Assembly (NCBI GenBank): GCA_019914945.1
Contig: CM034108.1
Span: 9,364,280-9,428,279 of the forward strand
Origin: Typha latifolia
Lineage: Eukaryota > Streptophyta > Magnoliopsida > Poales > Typhaceae
DNA length: 64,000 nt
Direction: 5' to 3'
In this document: piece after piece, positions 10,486 to 22,170 of the stretch
Layout: every line of letters starts with the position of its first letter
Numbering within the stretch: the stretch's first letter is position 1
Translations under genes and position numbers: made by a program
Notes under the pieces: model-generated
Seen by the model: the letters and a program-made list of their open reading frames with translations, nothing else
Told to the model about the DNA's origin: nothing
The model's database searches: none

Positions 10486-12252
10486 TTCCAGCCATCACAT
10501 CACATCATATCACATCACATCACATACACATGTACTTTTATAATTTTCTATACATGATAGATCATATGCATATATGTAGTACTGCAACAGATCATGCAAC
10601 TCAGGAATTTAGGTGGTAAAGAAGTCAAGAGAAAAATAATGTAATGCAGACTCCAACCATGTATCTAACACATGCATGCTCATGCTAGTCCATCACATGC
10701 ACACTCATGATAGAGATCATTCCGACATAAAACCATAACAGTATAATCATTTCTAATCATCTCTATATGTCACCAATGTACTCAAATCCTAGATCAGCCT
10801 AATCAAATTATGCATGATAAAATATGCTTGACTAAAATCATCTATATATAAAGTCATATAATTATGCTGGAGGCTAAAATATGCATGCACATAATATATA
10901 ATATATTCTAATTTGAGAAAGGCGTCTAGGGGATAAGACTACTCACACTGATTAGAATATGCAAACCACGTATCCCTTACATTCGCCAATCAACCGAGTA
11001 ACACTCATCGCTAGCAAGGTTCACGGGGTCTCAAATAAGGGGTTCGGGATCTGAAAATATTTAAGTAGCATGAAGTTAGAGGTTCATCTAATTAAAATCC
11101 GTTCATGTAATATAAGACGATTTAGTAGGTTTTAAAATTTCTACTTATCTTTATAACTAGCTTGATTTCTAATTATAAATAAAAATATAAATATAAATAT
11201 AGATAAAAATCTAATTATAATTATATCTTGATTAATTAGAGACTTTGTAATCATTACCTTATAAAATAATAAATAAATAGATAAGCCTAGTATTTTATTT
11301 GTTACAAAATAATAATGTATAATAAATTATTAGAATTACTTAAAATGTATCTCATAAGAATATTAGTATATAAATTTGATAATTATAATTTACAAATCTA
11401 TATATTAATCTAATAGAGATATAAATAATAAATATAAGTATTATTAAAATAATTATACAAATTATAATTATTAATAATTATATTGAAGAATATATAATAG
11501 TATTAAAATAGTTAGTGTCTAAATAATCTATTTGCATTAATTTAGAGAAAATACCTAAATAAATAACATAAATAAAATAATAAATTACTACCATCAGTGC
11601 TGGGCTCGGCACTGCCTGCTACAGTGCTGGGCCAAGTCCAACACTGTGCAGAAAGAGAAGGAGAAGAAGCTGAGGGAGAAGAAGAAGAAAGGAAAAAGAA
11701 AAAGAAAGAAGAAGAAGAAGAGGAGGAGGAGGAGGAGAAGAAGAAGCGAGGAAAGGACATGGCGACAGGGAGGGGCTCGGTTCCGACGAACTCGAGAGAG
11801 ATGGAGATGAGGGAGCACCAGTCTCGGCGATGGGTCGAATGGTCAAAGAAGACGGTAGTAGAGAAAAAGAGAGAGGTAGAGAAATAGAGAGAAATAGAGA
11901 AAGAGAGAAGGAGAGAGAGAAGGAAGAGGAGGAAGGAGGAGGAGGCTCATCGTCGTCGATAGCATGGAGGTGAAGCGACAGCGATGGTCCCAAGTGGCCG
12001 GCATCGGCAAACCGAGATGGGGAAGCTTACGAGAGAGGAACGAGAGAGAGAGAGCATTTGAGAAGGAGAGAGAGAGAGAAGGAGAGAGAAATAGATAGAG
12101 AGAGAGAGGCGGTGGCGGAGACGTGCAATGGCGGCAGGGGTCCTCTCCCTGGTAACAACAGCAGCGGCAACAACAGCTGGGGCGCATGGCACCCCCCCCC
12201 CCCACGCAAGCTGCTCATGGAGCTTTCATGGGCACGAGGCCAGCCACGTCAT
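10486..12252. repeat. Left part of an old LTR of the TGTAAC...GTTACA family
   Basis: 10580-11100 aligns with 24830-25240 of the full-length LTR at 23395-26036 (shared cctagatcagcctaatcaaat, ctggaggctaaaa, gataagactactcaca, ccatgaagtta-like strings). It continues through AT-rich DNA and GA-rich low-complexity sequence (11650-12110) to ggccagccacgtcat. The end of this LTR is found beyond the inserted chromovirus, at 17623-17653. No gene is present; open frames here are purine-run artefacts. Confidence 0.65.
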
Positions 12253-13168
12253 TGATACAATCTCCCCTTAGGCTAAGGGTCCATTTCTTCCAATTCTCTA
12301 ATTTGATCTAGCACGAAACTTTAAAATAAGATCCCAAAAGATGCCGTTGTCGGATCGACATGAAATTTGGATATGTTGTAGCTCTAGAAATGTGCTTTCC
12401 AAAAAATCAATTTTTTGGGGAATCGGATTTGGGGATCTTGAGATCGTCCGATTAGTGGACGAACGTCAAGGTGGTCTGTTTAGGATCCGTGGATGGAGGC
12501 ACGAGATTCTAGGATGATGGTGGTTGGAGGTGGACCGGCGTTTGTGGGGTGGCATCGGTGAAAAGTGGTGATAGAAATGTTATGGTTGATGGAAGGTTAG
12601 GGTAAGTGTTGGATAGATTGGAAGAAGGGGAAGGAGAGGGCCGCCCTTAATGGTCTAAGGTGAGAGAACGAGAGCAAAGAAGACGAAGGAGGCAAGGCAA
12701 AACTCAATTCTTCAATAATAATCTTTTGGTTGCCCTCCACATCTCTTTTAGAGGCTAACCAAACAACTCAAAATTAACCCTAAACAATACAATTTCGTCG
12801 ACCGCGTTCAAACGCACCGAGTTCGCTCTTCTCTGGATTTGCGAACGCGATGCAAACATTCGAACGAACGATTGAACGCGATGCAGACGCGATGCGATGT
12901 AGATTTGCAAACGCGATGCGATGTAGATTTGCAAACGCGATGTAGATTTGCAAACATTCGAACGAACAATTTCCCACTTTTCTAGATTTGCAAACGCGAT
13001 GCAGGCGTTCATAGTGCGTTCGAATGCACAATGCACACTCCACCCACGTTCGAACGCGACTTATTGAAAACTTATTTTCTTGGAAATTAAATATTAAAAC
13101 AAGAAACAAAGACATTCCTAAAGTGAATCCATGCTCAAGATGACATCGGTAAAGTTTGAATCGTATCA
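12253..13168 (-). repeat. 3' LTR of the chromovirus at 12253-17617
   Basis: Plus strand tgataca...cgtatca, 916 bp. It holds GTTCGAAC-type boxes and a short local repeat of gatgcgatgtagatttgcaaac (about 12890-12965) absent from the other LTR. It lacks about 60 bp present in the other LTR near 17095-17155. Confidence 0.85.
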
Positions 13169-13513
13169 ATCCACCACGCTTCCGCAACCTTGTCCTCAAG
13201 GTTTGAAATTTGGGAAGCGATCTTTGAACTCTGACTCAAGCTCCTCCATGGTATGATCTTCTGCATTGGTTCCCCACATATATGAAAATAGAGGAAATAT
13301 TGGTGCTGAAAAAGAGGCAAGCTCACTTATATCCGGTTGGCGCGAAAGAGCATCGGTCGCCCGATTCTTGATCCCGTTTTTGTAGACTAATTCGTAGTCA
13401 TACCCAAGGAGTTTCATGACCCACCGTTGTTGGGCTGGGGTGTGCACACGTTGCTCCATGAAGTAGGGTAAGCTACGCTGATTCGTGCGGATAGTAAACC
13501 GTTGGCCAATCAA
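13169..13513 (-). pseudogene. RNase H end fused to chromodomain tail
   Basis: On the minus strand RNase H sequence (RFTIRTNQRSLPYFMEQRV, LGYDYELVYKNG, TDALSRQ) is followed within about 30 codons by EELESEFKDRFPNFK and a LEDKV/GGID-type tail next to the LTR. The whole integrase zinc finger and catalytic core that normally separate these are missing. The same tail occurs at 10336-10485, which identifies it as the true end of pol. Confidence 0.7.
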
Positions 13514-13789
13514 GTAGGGTCACCATTTGGTGACGACATGTAGAATCGCTAGCATTTCGCGCTCGTAGGTGGATAGCTATCACGACTGATTTGATAATGC
13601 TTTGCTCATATATGCCACGGGTCTGCCCTCTTACATCAAAACTGCTCCAATGCTCTTACCCGAAGCGTCCCATTCTACCACAAAGGGCTTGCCGAAATCC
13701 AGTAGTGCTAGAACCGGAGCGGTAGACATAGCTGTCTTTAAGGCTTCAAAGACCTCCCTCGCTTTGCCCGTCCATTGAAACCCACCTTT

Positions 13790-14512
13790 TCAGAGTAAGG
13801 AGGTCAGTGGGGCGGCAATTTTGCCATAGTTGGCAACGAATTGCCGGTAGTACCCCATCAACCCAAGGAATCCTCTCAATTCCCACTGATTAGTAGGAAT
13901 CAGCCAGTCCACCATATTCTTGATCTTGCTTGGATCTGCTTCCACTCCTCTTGCTGAGATTATATGCCCCAAGTACTCCACTCGTGACTCTCCCCAAAGA
14001 CACTAGCTCATCTTGACTCTTAACTGGTTTTGTCGCAAGATTTTTAATACCTCTTACACATGCCGCAAGTGCTCGCTCCAATTCCTGCTATACACTAGAA
14101 TATCGTCAAAGAAGACGAGAATGTACCGACGCAAAAGCGGGCAGAAAAGGTCATTCATTAGCCCTTGGGAGGTGGCCAGTGCATTGGTGAGTCCAAACGG
14201 AATGACTCGGAACTCATAGTGGCCATCGTGAGTTCGGAATGCCGTTTTGTGCACATCTTTTAGGTCGACGCAGATTTGATGGTACCCCACTCTTAAGTCA
14301 AGTTTGCTAAAGTAGGCCGGCCTTGTGAGTTCATCCAGCAACTCCTCGATCACCGGTATTGGATACCGGTCCTTAATAGTAATTGCATTTAAGGCTCGGT
14401 AGTCGACGCAAAACCGCCAACTCTCGTCTTTCTTCCGAACCAGCAGCACCGACGATGAGTAGGCACTTCTACTCAGTTGAATAATCCCTTGCTCGAGAAT
14501 TTCCACCACCAA
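13790..14512 (-). pseudogene. Chromovirus reverse transcriptase
   Basis: 14054-14512 carries [52 protein letters not shown] and the catalytic FFDD in [12 protein letters not shown]. 13790-13981 continues with the RT-RNase H connection ([31 protein letters not shown]). A stop and frame change near 13985-14050 separates the two. The RT itself is well kept, including the metal-binding Asp pair. Confidence 0.8.
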
Positions 14513-14808
14513 TTTACTAATATCTTCCTTCTAGACATGCGGGTACCAATAGGGCCAAACATTTGTTGGTTCAGCCCCTGGAATGATCTGGATGTGATGG
14601 TCGTACCAACGAGTCAGCGGCAATCCTCGGGGTTCCTCAAAGAGATTCTGGAATTCCTGCAGCGGCTCTTGCATGTCAGCGGCTATTTTCCTTGGTAGTG
14701 GGTGTTCTAGTTCAGCAATAGTAGAGCTCAGTCCCCTGCACAAGGAAAGCCCACAAGTGGTTGCAATGTTGGCCCTTGCCGCGGTTGATTTCCATCCAAC
14801 AGCACCCT

Positions 14809-15465
14809 TCAATAATTCCTCCGAAATGTTAGTGTGAGGTTTGAGAAATCAAATGTTACGGGCCCCAAGCTTTGAAGCCATTGAGTCCCTAAAACAATGT
14901 CGGCACCTCGTAAGGCCAACGGATAAAGATCCAATGTGAAAGTTTGGCCTTGCACTCTCAATTCCACACCTCCACAAATAAAATCTGCTCGCAATATAGT
15001 GCCATCTCCAATCGTCACATCGAACCTTTCCGTGGGTTCCGACTCTAGCCCAATCTTCCTAAGGAGCCTCCGGTCAATAAAGTTGTGGGTGAACACGGTG
15101 TCAATCAAGATTCTCACTGTAGTTTTCTTGACTACACCGTTCACCCGCAAGGTCTTTGGCACAGTTGTCCCCGAGTAAGCGTGAAGGGAGATTTTGGCAA
15201 TCATGTCCTCCACGGGCTGCTGCTCAGCTTCTTCTCCTGGATGTCCAGCCACACTTGCATTTTCAGCTGCAAACTCATCCTCAGCCTCCTCCAATCCGTC
15301 GATTAGCATCACCGATCCCATCAGTTTAGCACAGAGATGTCCAGGCACAAACTTCTCATTACAATGAAAGCATAGGCCTTGGGCCCTTCGTTCCTCCACT
15401 TGAGAAGGTGTGAGTGCTCGACCTGAACCTCTAGGTGCGTACTTCACATCTTGGGATGGCTTCAA
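14809..15465 (-). pseudogene. Chromovirus gag nucleocapsid and protease
   Basis: A 218-codon frame starts in the gag C-terminus with an intact zinc motif (CFHCNEKFVPGHLC). The protease follows with the active-site Asp in ILIDTVFTHNF; the usual Gly-Ser after DT reads Val-Phe, which would disturb the active site. The tail has VTIGDGT and GADIVLGTQWL, as usual. It ends at a stop before RT. Confidence 0.75.
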
Positions 15466-15498
15466 GGGTGCTCAAGTAGGCACCATCGCAGCAGCGGT

Positions 15499-16640
15499 TC
15501 ACGGTGCTCCAGTAATATTTCCCCCCGCTATGGTTGGTTGAGCTTGATTGCGACTCCCTCGGATCGTCCAACTCTGTTTCAAGTGTAACTTCATAGCCCT
15601 ATGTTTGTTTTCCATAAGCACCGCATCTTCGAAGGCCTCTTTTAAGGTTCTAGGCCTTAAAGCTCTCACAACGACTTGTATGTCTCCCCGCAGTCCGGAG
15701 ATGAAGGTGCTGCGAAGTTGCTGATCTATCAATGGTAGATGACATCGGCTACTTATCCTCTCAAATTCTTCTTGGTATGCCCCAACCATGGTCTTTTGCA
15801 CCGTCCTTGAGAGGAGAGCATCAAAGTCTTCATACCCCGATACTCCAAATCGCCATGTTATATCGGCGCAAAAGTCAACCCAAGTTTCGATAGCCTCAAT
15901 GGCATTGCTGCTCGAAACCAATGAAGCGCCGCATCCTCAAGGTGGAAGCTCACAAGCGTCACCTTGTATTCTTTCGCCGTACCTTTGTATGTGAAGAATT
16001 GCTCTACCCTATACAACTAATCGATCGGATCACCCACCTTTGAACTTGGGGAATTCGAGACGCATAATTTGTCCACGGATGCCATTGTCTTGTTCCGAAT
16101 CATGTCCAAGTCCTTGTCTAACCAAAGGAGAATGCACCATGAAGGGTTGATGATCCTTCCTTCGATTTTGATTAACTCGCCGTGGTTTCGGATCATATTG
16201 ACCCGCCCACGGATCTTGAACTCTAAGGTGGTTTCCATAGTGGTTCGCTTGTCGGATGGGTTCACTTGCAACTGGGCCTGGTGTAACCATCCTTGCTTGT
16301 CTCTGTCCATAAGGTAGTGGGAGCAGCGGCCCTTGTGGTTGCCAAGGCTGAACCGGTGGCGGTGGGTTCATGGGTGTGGACTCGCGTTGTGGGGTTGATG
16401 GTGCGTTCCCGTTCGCTGTGGCTTCCCTTGTCGCCCGTAATTTCCGCATCATCTCCATCATCATCTGGTTGTTGATGGCCACTTGTTCAGATAAAGACCC
16501 CAACATGGCTTGAACACTAGGTTCTTCCGTATTTCGATTAGATAGGGTGGTTCCGCGGGTGGGAGTCCTCGCAATCGTTTCCCCCTCCTCTATTGGGAGA
16601 ATCTCTTCTTCATCTTCTCGTCGTGCAATCATGGCTCTGG
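15499..16640 (-). pseudogene. Chromovirus gag capsid region
   Basis: 15499-15921 (SGYEDFDALLSRTVQKTMVGAY..., QQLRSTFISGLRGDIQ) is the gag capsid, and 16030-16640 the N-terminal part with TRAMIARREDEEEILPIEEGE and EQVAINNQMMMEMMRKL. The corresponding methionine-rich segment recurs in the copy at 21123-21611. A frame break near 15925-16025 separates the two halves. Confidence 0.7.
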
Positions 16641-16676
16641 TGGTCATCATAGGAAGCGCTTGTCCGAGGAAAGGTG

Positions 16677-16688
16677 GCTCTGATACCA
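16677..16688 (-). other. Primer-binding site (initiator Met tRNA)
   Basis: Plus strand gctctgatacca is an exact complement of TGGTATCAGAGC, three bases inside the right LTR. Confidence 0.85.
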
Positions 16689-16691
16689 GCA

Positions 16692-17617
16692 TGATACGAT
16701 CTCCCCTTAGGCTAAGATTCGATCTCTTCCAATTCTCTAATCTAAACTGGATCTGGCATGTAACTTTGAAATAAGATCCCGAAAGATTCCGCCATCGAAT
16801 CGAGTGAAATTTGGATATATTGTAGCCCCAGAAAAGAGCTTTCCAACAAATCAAGTTTTAGGCGGATCGGATGTGGGGATCTCGAGATATTATTAGATTA
16901 GTGGACGAATGTCAGGGTGGTCTGTTTAGGATCCGTGGATGTAGGCACAAGATCCTAGGATGATGGTGGTTGGAGGTGGACCGGCATTTTTAGGGTGGCA
17001 TCGGTGAAAAGTGGTGATGGAAAGGTTATGGTTGATGGAAGGTTAGGGCAAGTGTTGGATAGATTGGAAGAAGGGGAAGGAGAGGGCCGCCCCAAGGGTC
17101 TATGGTGATTGGCCGATCGAGGGAGGTTAGAGGCGGCGTCGCCGGGGATTGAGAGAATGAGAGCGAAGAAGACGAAGGAGGCAAGGCAAAACTCAATTCT
17201 TCAATAATAATCTTTTGGTTGCCATCCACATCCCTTTTAGAGGCTAACCAAACAACTCAAAATTAACCCTAAACAATACAATTTCGCCGACCGCGTTCGA
17301 ACGCACCGAGTTCGCTCTTCTCTGGATTTGGGTATGTAATGCAGGCGTTCGAACGTGCGATCGAACACGCCTGTTTCCCACTTCTCTAGTTTGCGAACGC
17401 GATGCAAGCATTCACAGTGCGTTCGAACGCACAATGCACGCTCTCACAACTCGTTCACAACTGCGTTTACAACCGCGTTCAAACTCACTCTACCCGTATT
17501 CAAGCACGACTTACAGAAAACTTATTTTCTTAGAAATTAAATATTAAAAAAAAAACTAAGACACTCCTAAAGTGAATCCATGCTCGAGACGACATCGGTG
17601 AAGTCCGAATCGTATTA
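16692..17617 (-). repeat. 5' LTR of the chromovirus at 12253-17617
   Basis: Plus strand tgatacgatct...cgaatcgtatta, 926 bp. The last two bases are TA instead of CA; the adjacent gtcat target copy confirms this is the true edge. GTTCGAACGC boxes cluster at about 17290-17480. Confidence 0.85.
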
Positions 17618-17622
17618 GTCAT

Positions 17623-17653
17623 GCCCCTTTTTTTTTAAGGTTGGGTTGTTACA
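17623..17653. repeat. Terminal 31 bp of the interrupted TGTAAC...GTTACA LTR
   Basis: After one target copy the sequence runs through a T-tract to ggttgttaca, matching the end of the full LTR (26005-26036). Joined to 12252 this rebuilds the order cacgt, T-tract, gttaca seen there. Confidence 0.65.
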
Positions 17654-18125
17654 TTATTATACTAGGATTACAGGATACTCATAAAATCAAAATCAATTTA
17701 AGTAGTTTTAGAGATAAAAATACGTAAAGTTTTAACCAAATAATTTAGCTTGAACGAAACCCACCCCCTTAATTTTATTTGTTGGATTGAGGGTGGAGTT
17801 AAGGTCACCCATAACACACCAGGGATGATTAGAGCTATCAACATATCTTAATTCATGCCATGTCTAGTTTCTCGTAAGAGCATTAGTGATGGCATAGATA
17901 ACGAAAAGAAGCCACGGGGACTTACAGGTTCCAAAGATGATGCTATGCATTGTTTGAGGAGAAAACTTGGGTTCCGCTAACTTCTAGCAAAGCATATTGC
18001 CATCAGTGGACTCTGAGCTTAACGCTTAGTACAAAAATGGCCTCCTAGCCCCCAAGAGATGCCTCATTCTGCGAAGAATTCAGATCTCCTGTTAATTAGG
18101 TGAGTCTCAAAGGCAACAAAATATT
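17654..18125 (-). pseudogene. LINE endonuclease fragment
   Basis: The minus strand reads the C-terminal endonuclease motif of plant L1-type LINEs, PWCVMGDLNSTLNPTNK (normally GDFN), preceded by LLFVIYAITNALTR. This domain nicks the target for reverse transcription. It is frame-broken and is cut on the right by a solo LTR. Confidence 0.6.
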
Positions 18126-18911
18126 TGTTATGACCAGATCTCAGCTACTCTATCAAGCTCGGGTGCCGAAAAGCAGTCTACACAGTTAAGGGAAAATATT
18201 CGTCAGATATTCCTCCGTAATTAAAAAATTACAAAACTAGATGTGTTCGTTTTGTATCTTTCTGATCTATATTTTTGGTATTTATAACCTTTGCAGATAC
18301 GGACCATAGATAGGGAAAAAATAGGCAAAGTTCTAGTGGAGGTGTTGATGGTGGGTCATTTTGATGAAGGTGGAGATAGAGTGGACGTGGATTATAGGTA
18401 GTGTTTGCACGAGGTGCTTCTGTGTGAAGAAAGAGGGGAAAGGAGGTTAGGTTCGATAATCAGGAGGATAAGGGTAACTAGCGTCGATGTGGCATATGGC
18501 TAGGGTTTGAGCGAGGCGGGAGAATTTTAGAATAGAGGAAAGAAAATAGATTAATTCAATATTCATTTAATAAAAACTCCAATGAGGCTACTTTTTATAT
18601 ATTTAGAGGCTAACATATCCACCAAATAATTAAAGAAACTAGACCTAATACAAGCTTTCTTGTTGGGTGCATTTGTATGGCCTCGCGTTTCTCTATATGT
18701 GTGAATGCAATACAAGTGTTCGAATGAGGTGTTCGAATGAGGCATTCGAATGGCCAAAATAATGTCTTTGTATGTGCGAACATGATGCAAGCATTTGGAC
18801 ACACTAGCTAGAAAACCTTATTTATTAAGAAAAGTAAGAAATTAAAACATAAAAGGAATTCATTGACCGTATCCATGCACAAGATGACTCACTCTAGATC
18901 GAATCACATCA
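18126..18911 (-). repeat. Solo LTR of the left-edge chromovirus family
   Basis: 786 bp aligned with the LTR at 3602-4478 (shared aaaattacaaaacta, ctgat..tacatttttagtatt-like strings) and ending gaatcacatca. No internal sequence accompanies it. The flanks share 4 of 5 bases (atatt/atatc), a worn target duplication. The minus strand has a TATA-like tatataaaaag near 18592-18604. Confidence 0.65.
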
Positions 18912-19275
18912 ATATCAAGGTTTAGAATAAATGCGATACATGAGGCCAAGTGACCTTCCCTTTTGTCAAGGTATCTTATATTCCAGTAGGTAACTTGCAT
19001 TAAATAACCATGGGTGTTGGCGATTTTGATTGGGTATCCTTAGTCTCCGAAAACTTAGAGTTTTACTAGGCTTCTTATCTTTCCCCTTAGAGATGGTAGC
19101 AATCTTTCGAACAACAAAATGTTTGGATATCTTGACTATATGCAAATTGATAGGCTGTAGATCTGGCTGAAGATCTTATTATGTGGCTTTTTAGGGATCT
19201 CAACATTAGCTTCAAGAGCACGATGCCAAGCCCAAGCCTCATCAAATAAATCAAAGGCCCGCATAACCACAACAC
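18912..19275 (-). pseudogene. LINE ORF fragment upstream of the endonuclease piece
   Basis: The minus strand holds a coding-like frame (FDLFDEAWAWHRALEANVEIPKKPHNKIF) just upstream, in LINE orientation, of the endonuclease piece at 17654-18125. The solo LTR separates the two. It is taken as the same LINE by position and direction; the domain itself is not recognised with certainty. Confidence 0.4.
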
Positions 19276-19949
19276 CTAGAGGGGGGAGGTAAGGTTATAA
19301 AATCATAAGATAGGCATAGAAGGAGGTTTATGGTTGAAAAGATTAGAAGGGGAGGGAGAGATAAAGTTGACTACAATGGTGTAGCTTCTTTAGGGCGAGG
19401 CACGTGCCCACCCTCACTCCCTCCTCCTTTTGGCCTATTTTGGCCTGACAAAGGGATGCCTTTGTTAGGACAAGGGGAGGGGAGGAGGGCAGGCCTAGCC
19501 CCGAAAACACGCCACCATTGGCATGCGTGAAGAGGGGCGACCTTGAGCACCGGCGACGAGTAGGCACTTCTACTCGGTTGAATAATCCCTTGCTCAAGAA
19601 TTTCCACCACCAATTTGCGGATCTCTTCTAGACATGCGGGTGCCGATAGGGCTGGACATTTGCTAGTTTAATCCTTGTAATGATCTGGATGCGATGGTCG
19701 CGCTGACGGGTTGGCGGCAGTCCTCGGGGTTCCTCGAAGAGATCCTTGAATTCCTGCAGCAGCTCTTGCATGTTAATGGCTATTTTCCTTGGTGGTGGAT
19801 GTTCTGGTTCATCAACAGCCATTTGCAATAGTAGAACTCGGTCCTCTACACAAGGAAGGCCCAAAAGTTGTTGCAATGTTGGTTCTTGCCGCGGTTGATT
19901 TCCATCCAGCAACACCCTTCAATTCCACACCTCCACAAATAAAATCCGC

Positions 19950-20528
19950 TCACAATGTGGTGCCATCTCCAATCGTCACATCGAACCCTTCCGTGGGTTC
20001 CGACTTGAGCCCAATCTTCCTAAGGAGCCTCTTGTCAATGAAGTTGTGGGTGGATCCGGTGTCGATCAAGATTCTCACTGTGGTTTTCTTGACTACACCG
20101 TTCACCTGCAAAGTCTTTGGCACGGCTGTCCCTAAATAGGCGTGGAGGGAGATTTTGGCTATCATGTCCTCTACGGGTTGTTCCTCAGCTACTTCTCCTT
20201 GATGTCCAGCAACACTTTCATCTTCAGCTGCAAACTCAACTTCCACATCCTCCAATCCATCTATTAGCATCACTGATCCCATCGGTTTAGCGCAGCGATG
20301 CCCGGGTACAAACTTCTCATTACAACGAATGCATAGGACTTTGGCTCTACGTTCCTCCACTTGAGCAGGTGTGAGTGCTTGTCCCAGACCTCTAGGTGCG
20401 TACTTCACATCTTGGGATGGCTTTAGGGGTGCACGAGGAGGCACCATTGCAACAGCGGTTCTTGGTACTCCGGTAACATTTCCTGTCGCTTTGGTTGGTT
20501 GAACCGAATTGTGGCTTCCTTGGCTCAT
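19950..20528 (-). pseudogene. Chromovirus nucleocapsid and protease, second copy
   Basis: A 192-codon frame with zinc motif CIRCNEKFVPGHRC and an intact protease active site (ILIDTGSTHNFID). This is the best kept protease of the window. It breaks off at VTIGDGTTL, where about 140 bp present in the other copy are missing. Confidence 0.75.
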
Positions 20529-20529
20529 C

Positions 20530-21611
20530 TAATTCTATTTCAGGTTTAACTTCATGGCCCTGTGTTTGTCTTCCATGAGCACCGCATCTTCGTAGGCCTC
20601 CTTTAAAGTTCTAGGCCTTAAAGCCCTCACGTCGGGTTATATGTCTCCCCGCAGCCCGGAGATGAAGGTGCTGCGAAGTTGCTGATCCGTCCATGGGGGT
20701 TAGCGTCGACCACTTATCCTCTCAAATTCTTCTTGATATGCCCCAACCGTGGTCTTTTGCATCGTCTTTGAGAGGAGAGCATCGAAGTGTTCATACCATG
20801 ACGCTCCAAATTGCCACGTGATATCGGCACAAAAGTCAGCCCAAGTTTCGATAGCCTCATTGGCATTGGCTGCTCGAAACTAATGAAGCGCCGCATCTTT
20901 AAGGTGGAAGCTCATAAGCGTCACCTTATATTCTTCCGTCGTACCCTGGTATGCGAAGAATTGCTCTGCCATATGCAACTAATTGATTGGATCGCCACCT
21001 TTGAACTTGCGGAATTTGGGACGCATGATTTGCCCACGGATGCCGTTGTCTCGATCCGGATCATGTCCAAGTCCTTGTCTAACTAGAGGAGTTTGCATCA
21101 TGAATGGTTGATGATCCCTCATTCAATTTTGATTAACTCGCCGTGGTTCTGGTTCGTATTGCCCCACCCATGGATCTTGATCTCTAAGGTGATCTCCATA
21201 GTGATTCGCTCGTTGGATGGGCTCACCCGCAACTGGGCCTGGTGGAACCATCCTTATTTGTCTCTGCCTATAGGGTGGTGGCAGCTGCGGCTCTTGTGGT
21301 TGCAAATTCTGAATCGGTGGCGGCGGGTTCATGGGAGTAGACTCACATCCTGGGGTCGATGGTGCATTCCCGTTCGCCATGGCTTCCCTTATCGCCCATA
21401 ATTCCCACATCATCTCCATCATCATCTGGTTGTTGATGGCCAGTTGTTCGGAAAGAGACCCCAACACGGCTTGAACACTAGGTTCTTCCGTATTCTGATT
21501 TGGCCGGGCGGTTCTACAGGTGGAAGTCTCCGCGACCGTCTCCCCCTCCTCTATTAGGAGAATCTCTTCTTCCTCATCTTCCCATGCAGTCATGGCTCTG
21601 GTTGTCATCAT
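20530..21611 (-). pseudogene. Chromovirus gag, second copy
   Basis: 21123-21611 gives the gag N-terminus (MMTTRAMTAWEDEEEEILLIEE, EQLAINNQMMMEMM). 20530-21100 matches the capsid of the first copy at DNA level but with several stops. Confidence 0.65.
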
Positions 21612-21637
21612 AGGAAGTGCGTGTCCGAAGAACGGTA

Positions 21638-21649
21638 GCTCTAATACCA
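21638..21649 (-). other. Primer-binding site, one mismatch
   Basis: Plus strand gctctaatacca, three bases from the 5' LTR (21653). Confidence 0.75.
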
Positions 21650-22012
21650 GCTTGATACGATCTCCCCTTTTAGGCTAAGGCTCGATCTATTCCGATTTGC
21701 AGATCTGGACAAGATCTGACACGGAACTTTGAAAATAGATCCCAAAAGATTCCACCGTCGGATCAACATGAGATTTTGATATGTTGTAGCCCCAGAAAGG
21801 ACTTTCCAACAAATCAAGTTTTAGGTAAATTGGATATAGGGATCTTGAGATATCGTCCGATTAGTCGATGAACATTAGGCGTTCGCACGCGCATTCGAAC
21901 GCGACATACAGAAAACTTTTTTTTTAAGAATTAAATACTAAAATAAGAAACAAAGACACCCCTTAAGTATATCTATGCTCGAGATGACATCGGTGAAGTC
22001 CGAATCGTATCA

Positions 22013-22170
22013 CTAGAGCTAGCCACCTTAAAGATGGTAATGAGAATACTAACTTTTGCCACCTCATTAATAAGATTCATTGTCATAGGAACCACATTAC
22101 CTTGGTTATTGACCAAAATGGTAGCATGATCATTATTTGTCAAAGAATTGCCTTTGCTTTTGTTGTTTTT
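22013..22170 (-). pseudogene. LINE ORF fragment, possibly the same LINE
   Basis: The minus strand is coding-like (NNDHATILVNNQGNVVPMTMNLINEVAK) and abuts the inserted chromovirus. In minus direction it would lie upstream of 18912-19275, as if the chromovirus had interrupted one LINE. Confidence 0.35.

Larger units (their letters stand above)
12253..17617 (-). mobile_element. Chromovirus with both LTRs and 5-bp target duplication; integrase lost
   Basis: The element is 5365 bp. The left LTR (12253-13168) and right LTR (16692-17617) flank a 3.5-kb interior in minus orientation. The 5-bp sequence gtcat lies immediately outside both ends (12248-12252, 17618-17622), so the insertion is intact at its edges. 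The LTRs differ at many sites and by indels, so it is old. The interior has gag, protease, RT and RNase H but no integrase core: RNase H joins directly to the chromodomain tail. It inserted near the end of an older LTR. Confidence 0.9.
19281..22012 (-). mobile_element. Truncated chromovirus, second copy
   Basis: From 19553 rightward it is collinear with the element at 12253-17617: RT start, protease, gag, primer-binding site, then a shortened 5' LTR (21653-22012, 360 bp instead of about 920). Everything downstream of the first RT codons is gone, and 19281-19552 is unrelated GC-rich sequence. The pentamer ctaga is found at 19276-19280 and 22013-22017, a possible target duplication, although the left end lacks an LTR. 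Confidence 0.7.

Noticed and set aside
11542..12255. Several overlapping Ser/Leu- or Glu/Lys-rich ORFs
   Set aside because: All are translations of GA-rich and CT-rich low-complexity LTR sequence, open on both strands at once.
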